From: Clostridia bacterium
Lineage (GTDB): Bacteria; Bacillota; Clostridia; Christensenellales; UBA1242
Assembly: GCA_016297915.1 (NCBI GenBank)
Contig: JAEDFU010000012.1
Location: 1 to 35,296 of the forward strand
DNA: 35,296 nt
Reading direction: 5' to 3'
Below, piece by piece: positions 32,081-35,296 of the stretch. The notes beneath the pieces were generated by a model, which did no database searches, was not told where the DNA came from, and was given only the letters and a program-made list of their open reading frames with translations. The stretch's first letter is position 1. Every line of letters begins with the position of its first letter. The position numbers and the translations under genes are program-made.

Positions 32081-34642
32081 TTACTCAGTTCTCAAACATA
32101 TAACTGGGTCTTTTTTGGAGGCAATTCGAGCAGGTATTGTTCCTGCAATTGTTGTAAGAATTGTGCTAACAGCAACCAAAATAGCAGCATGCGAGAATTT
32201 TAGCGTTGCAATATTTGTTTGTATCGTTCCGCCTGCAATCGCCTTTATGATTGCACTTAGAGGTATTGTAAGTATCCAACTTAGAGTAACTCCAAGCAGT
32301 CCTGCAAGCAATCCTATAAGTATTGTTTCACTATTAAATATTCGAGAGATGTCTTTCTTTCTTGCACCAATACTTCTGAGGACGCCTATTTCTTTGGTTC
32401 GTTCAATAACCGAGGTATAAGTTATAATTCCAATCATTACAGACGATACCACCAAAGAAATTCCAGCAAAAGCAATTAACACATAAGACACAATATTTAC
32501 TAGCGATCCTAGCGTAGTTGTCAAAAATCCAGTTGTATCCGAGTAAATAATTTTTTCTGACTCGGTATCCACTGTAGAATTATATTCGCCAATCATTGCA
32601 ATAATTCTATCTTTGGCATCAAAATTTTTTGGATAAAACTTGATACTTACTGGTATTGAACTTATACCAATCTGTTGCATCGCTACATCAAAGGCATCGT
32701 CATCAGATAATGTGTATCCATATTGAGTATTCAAAAAATAATTAATCTGAGCTACATTGGCAAAGCCCTCAGTTGGCAAAATTGTAGCAAGTTCACTTAC
32801 AGATAATACATAGTTATCAAAAAAACTAAGTGTGTCTTTGACATCAAGTTGTTTGCGAGATATTTCTGAATTTCGACAATTCTGGGAATAATACTCCTCA
32901 AAGTTAGCCATATATGCAAGCCCTGAGTTCAATATTTCGCTAGTTGCATCTTTTTTGACCCTAACAACACCACTAATTTTGAGGGTGACCTCAGCATTTT
33001 CAAAAGCTGTTGCTAGTTGAGATTGATTATTTACATCAAGTTTGTCAAAGGCCGTAATGCTATCAAAATCACTTGAATTTGCCTTGTAGTAGTCATCATT
33101 AAACAAAACCTTGTATTCTTTGTTACAAATATCTTCAAAAGCGATATGTTCATACTCGCCAAGCGAATTTTTGTTAGGTTTGAGACCAATATCTGTTAGT
33201 GTTTTCTCAGATATTTTGTTGCCCTCACCTATTACGAGTATCATTTCTCGACTATACAATTCTCCGCTATTTGTCTTTGGGAGCGAACCATATATTAAAT
33301 CATATTGTTCCATAACAAAGTCCAAATTTTTGTTCATAGGATAAATAGCACTACTAACATCACCTGTAAGTATGCTTGTATTATTCTTTCGCTGAACAAA
33401 TTTTATATCGCCAGTATCGTCTTTCACTAGCATTTTGACAGGGACATAATAATTATAGTCAATCATATTAATACTAGGATTTTTACTTGAAGATTCTTTT
33501 TTCTCAAACTCTTTTACTTTGTCAACAAATCCGCTTGTCAAATTATTGTAGTGACCATAAGTTATATACTGTGCAACCGGATTGTAAGGAATTAGGACAT
33601 CGTCGTCAACATCCTCAGGATGCTCTTCGTCTCTTTCAAAGCTACTAAATTTGTTCATATCCACACTAATTGCCGAAATTGTAATTGGATAGTTACCAAG
33701 TGCGTCCGATTGAACCTTGGCAATGTAGTTATTCATACCAGTAGAAACCGCTAACACTAGCGCAATTCCAATAATTCCTATCGAGCCTGCCAAACTTTCA
33801 ATAAAAGTTTTGCCCCTCTTTGACCACAAATTTTTGAGAGACAAATTAAAAGCAGTTCCATAGCTCATAGCAGATTTAATTTTATTCTTTTTCTTTTTGG
33901 CGTTTTCTTTGTCCAAAGACTTGTGGATAGTTATCGTATCATCAGAAATCTCTTGCTCGTCTGGATTATATGGATTACTATCTCCTTGCACCTCACCGTC
34001 CAATATATTAATTATTCTAGTTGAATATGTTTTTGCCAAATCTTCATTGTGAGTAACCATAATAATCAAGTATTTACTCGAAATTTTTTTGAGCAAATCC
34101 ATAACTTGAACACTAGTTTCGCTATCCAAAGCACCGGTTGGCTCGTCAGCAAGAATAATCTTTGGCTCATTGACTATAGCTCTAGCTATTGCAACTCTTT
34201 GCATTTGACCACCAGACAATTGATTTGGTCTTTTCTTTATCTGGTTTTCCAGCCCAACCTCTTTGAGTGCTTTTATCGCCCTTTTTCGTTTTTCTGTTTT
34301 GCTAATTCCTGCAATACTAAGTGCCAACTCTACATTTTCTAAGATACTTAAGTGCCCAATTAAATTGTAGGATTGAAATATAAAACCTATATAATGATTT
34401 CGGTAAGCATCCCAATCTCTATCTTTGTATTGTTTGGTCGAGACACCATTAATAACAATATCTCCTGCTGTGTATTTATCTAGTCCACCGATTATATTAA
34501 GCATAGTAGTTTTTCCACAACCTGATGGCCCCAAAATTGAAACAAACTCATTATTTCTAAAGTTTATGCTTACATTTTTGAGCGCATGAACTTGGTTTTC
34601 ACCAGACAAATAATTTTTTGTTATGTTCTTAATTTGAATCAT
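32081..34642 (-). CDS. ABC transporter ATPase-permease fusion, MacB/FtsX type
   Basis: The start is ATG 34642 (853 aa) because GGGGG stands 5 nt before it. Residues 1-225 form an ABC ATPase with Walker A GPSGCGKT (38-45), signature LSGGQ and Walker B ILADEPTGALD, closest to the MacB/LolD group. After a charged linker a first membrane helix (about 290-310) is followed by a large external domain of some 400 residues and three C-terminal helices with the FtsX-type block VIERTKEIGVLRSIGARKKDI. Such mechanotransmission transporters handle peptides or lipoproteins; the substrate here is unknown. It is a single-gene unit; no two-component genes are nearby. Confidence 0.92.
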   Translation of the reverse strand: MIQIKNITKNYLSGENQVHALKNVSINFRNNEFVSILGPSGCGKTTMLNIIGGLDKYTAGDIVINGVSTKQYKDRDWDAYRNHYIGFIFQSYNLIGHLSILENVELALSIAGISKTEKRKRAIKALKEVGLENQIKKRPNQLSGGQMQRVAIARAIVNEPKIILADEPTGALDSETSVQVMDLLKKISSKYLIIMVTHNEDLAKTYSTRIINILDGEVQGDSNPYNPDEQEISDDTITIHKSLDKENAKKKKNKIKSAMSYGTAFNLSLKNLWSKRGKTFIESLAGSIGIIGIALVLAVSTGMNNYIAKVQSDALGNYPITISAISVDMNKFSSFERDEEHPEDVDDDVLIPYNPVAQYITYGHYNNLTSGFVDKVKEFEKKESSSKNPSINMIDYNYYVPVKMLVKDDTGDIKFVQRKNNTSILTGDVSSAIYPMNKNLDFVMEQYDLIYGSLPKTNSGELYSREMILVIGEGNKISEKTLTDIGLKPNKNSLGEYEHIAFEDICNKEYKVLFNDDYYKANSSDFDSITAFDKLDVNNQSQLATAFENAEVTLKISGVVRVKKDATSEILNSGLAYMANFEEYYSQNCRNSEISRKQLDVKDTLSFFDNYVLSVSELATILPTEGFANVAQINYFLNTQYGYTLSDDDAFDVAMQQIGISSIPVSIKFYPKNFDAKDRIIAMIGEYNSTVDTESEKIIYSDTTGFLTTTLGSLVNIVSYVLIAFAGISLVVSSVMIGIITYTSVIERTKEIGVLRSIGARKKDISRIFNSETILIGLLAGLLGVTLSWILTIPLSAIIKAIAGGTIQTNIATLKFSHAAILVAVSTILTTIAGTIPARIASKKDPVICLRTE

Positions 34643-34763
34643 CTTTTCCCCCATAAGAATAATCATCTAAAAAAAACTTACATTTATTTTGTGTAAAATG
34701 CCTAAATGAACATATGAAAATATGTAAATATCTGCATTTGCTTGCCCAAAATTTATACTTTGT

Positions 34764-34791
34764 ATTATATCAATTAAATTTTATTTTGCAA
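34764..34791 (-). promoter_or_regulatory. Promoter of the ABC transporter gene
   Basis: TTGCAA (34786-34791) and TATAAT (34764-34769) are separated by 16 nt on the minus strand. The 5' leader would be about 115 nt and contains an ACATAT/ATATGT hairpin. The rest of 34792-34905 is AT-rich with no gene seen. Confidence 0.65.
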
Positions 34792-34921
34792 AACCAATAA
34801 TATATTTTTATTTAAACAAAATTTGAAATGTGTATAATTAATTATTGATATTTGCTGATAGTTTATTTCATTTTTACATAAAGGAACTAAAACAAAAAAA
34901 ACAACTTGCAAAGTGCTTTTT

Positions 34922-35296
34922 TGGTGCGGATAACTGGACTTGTCTATATGATGCAATCATATATCTTGGGTGGCAGACAAGGTAAAGTGTCTGACGGGAA
35001 CCCTAGTACAAAGCACGAAAGTGCTGGTAAGTCTCAAAGAGACTTGTGTGCAAAAACACACTCAAGTCCAGTTGCACAAAAAAAGATACCTATTAAGGTA
35101 TCATTTTGGTGCGGATGAGAGGACTTGTCTATATGATGCAATCATATATCTCGGGTGGCAGACAAGGTAAAGTGTCTGACGGGGACCCGAGTACAAAGCA
35201 CGAAAGTGCTGGTAAGTCTCAAAGAGACTTGTGTGCAAAAGCACACTCAAGTCCAGTTGCACAAAAAAAGATACCTATTAAGGTATCATTTTGGTG
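34922..35296 (-). repeat. 185-bp tandem array carrying the 3' end of a tRNA-Leu
   Basis: Two full units (34922-35106 and 35107-35291) and the first bases of a third (35292-35296) repeat at exactly 185 bp; the two differ at about seven positions. On the minus strand unit 2 ends in CAAGTCCTCTCATCCGCACCA minus its first bases, that is the T-loop, T-stem and acceptor 3' strand of a GCGGATG-type tRNA-Leu with encoded CCA. Each unit begins, right after the tRNA tail, with the terminator GATACC/GGTATC and T7. Inside, GGACTTG and CAAGTCC close a domain of five perfect hairpins. The parental tRNA gene must lie to the right of the window on the same strand. Confidence 0.9.

Noticed and set aside
34906..35170. 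Two overlapping plus-strand frames across the right-edge array
   Set aside because: They lie within highly structured tandem repeats; the 185-bp period is not a multiple of three, so no consistent frame is kept between units.

Overview
The window is a low-GC, gene-dense chromosomal segment that looks like an endospore-forming or formerly endospore-forming member of the Clostridia. The evidence is the set of Firmicutes-specific genes in familiar order (ytfI-ytfJ-dacF, yqfC-yqfD, yqzL-recO, rplU-prp-rpmA), an L27 with the cleavable N-terminal extension, and strong AGGAGG-type ribosome binding sites. Almost every gene lies on the minus strand. Recognisable promoters are sigma-A type, several with a TTGCAA -35 box.

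Layout on the minus strand, right to left. (1) 31.9-34.7 kb: an ABC-ATPase/FtsX permease fusion, then a small kinase-like gene that appears leaderless. (2) 27.1-29.9 kb: a three-helix membrane protein, dut and alr, each ending at a clear terminator. (3) 26.0-26.9 kb: rsmD and an Smr-like gene, convergent with a plus-strand helical protein. (4) 24.3-25.2 kb: rplU-prp-rpmA with its own promoter and a structured leader. (5) 22.5-24.2 kb: an OGG-type glycosylase and a NYN-domain protein. (6) 18.6-22.2 kb: floA, an unknown membrane protein, yqfC, yqfD, ybeY and era. (7) 16.0-17.5 kb: yqzL, recO and a TraX-family protein. (8) 13.2-15.8 kb: ppdK. (9) 4.0-12.7 kb: a long replication, transcription, segregation and sporulation cluster, dnaG-rpoD-trmK-COG1579-M50 protease-scpA-scpB-ytfI-ytfJ-dacF. 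(10) 1.7-3.8 kb: rluB-cmk-plsC. The left edge has a convergent pair of unknown genes and a structured, terminator-like element.

The unusual part is the non-coding DNA at 29.9-32.1 kb and at the right edge. Downstream of a tRNA-Lys(CTT) gene there is a tandem array with a period of exactly 177 bp, and each unit carries the last 18 nt of the tRNA followed by a terminator. At 34.92-35.30 kb a second array, with unrelated sequence and a 185-bp period, carries the last 21 nt of what must be a tRNA-Leu gene just outside the window. In both, identity to the tRNA starts in the T-loop and runs to the CCA end, and each unit is packed with short perfect hairpins. The arrangement resembles the 178-bp tRNA-Tyr/rtT repeats at E. 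coli tyrT, but it appears here twice, at two tRNA genes, which suggests a recurrent system. Between the arrays lie a 178-bp element with long terminal inverted repeats, two more strong inverted repeats, a 39-codon gene, and a pair of inverted motifs with conserved flanks around different stem-loops that bracket the kinase-like gene.
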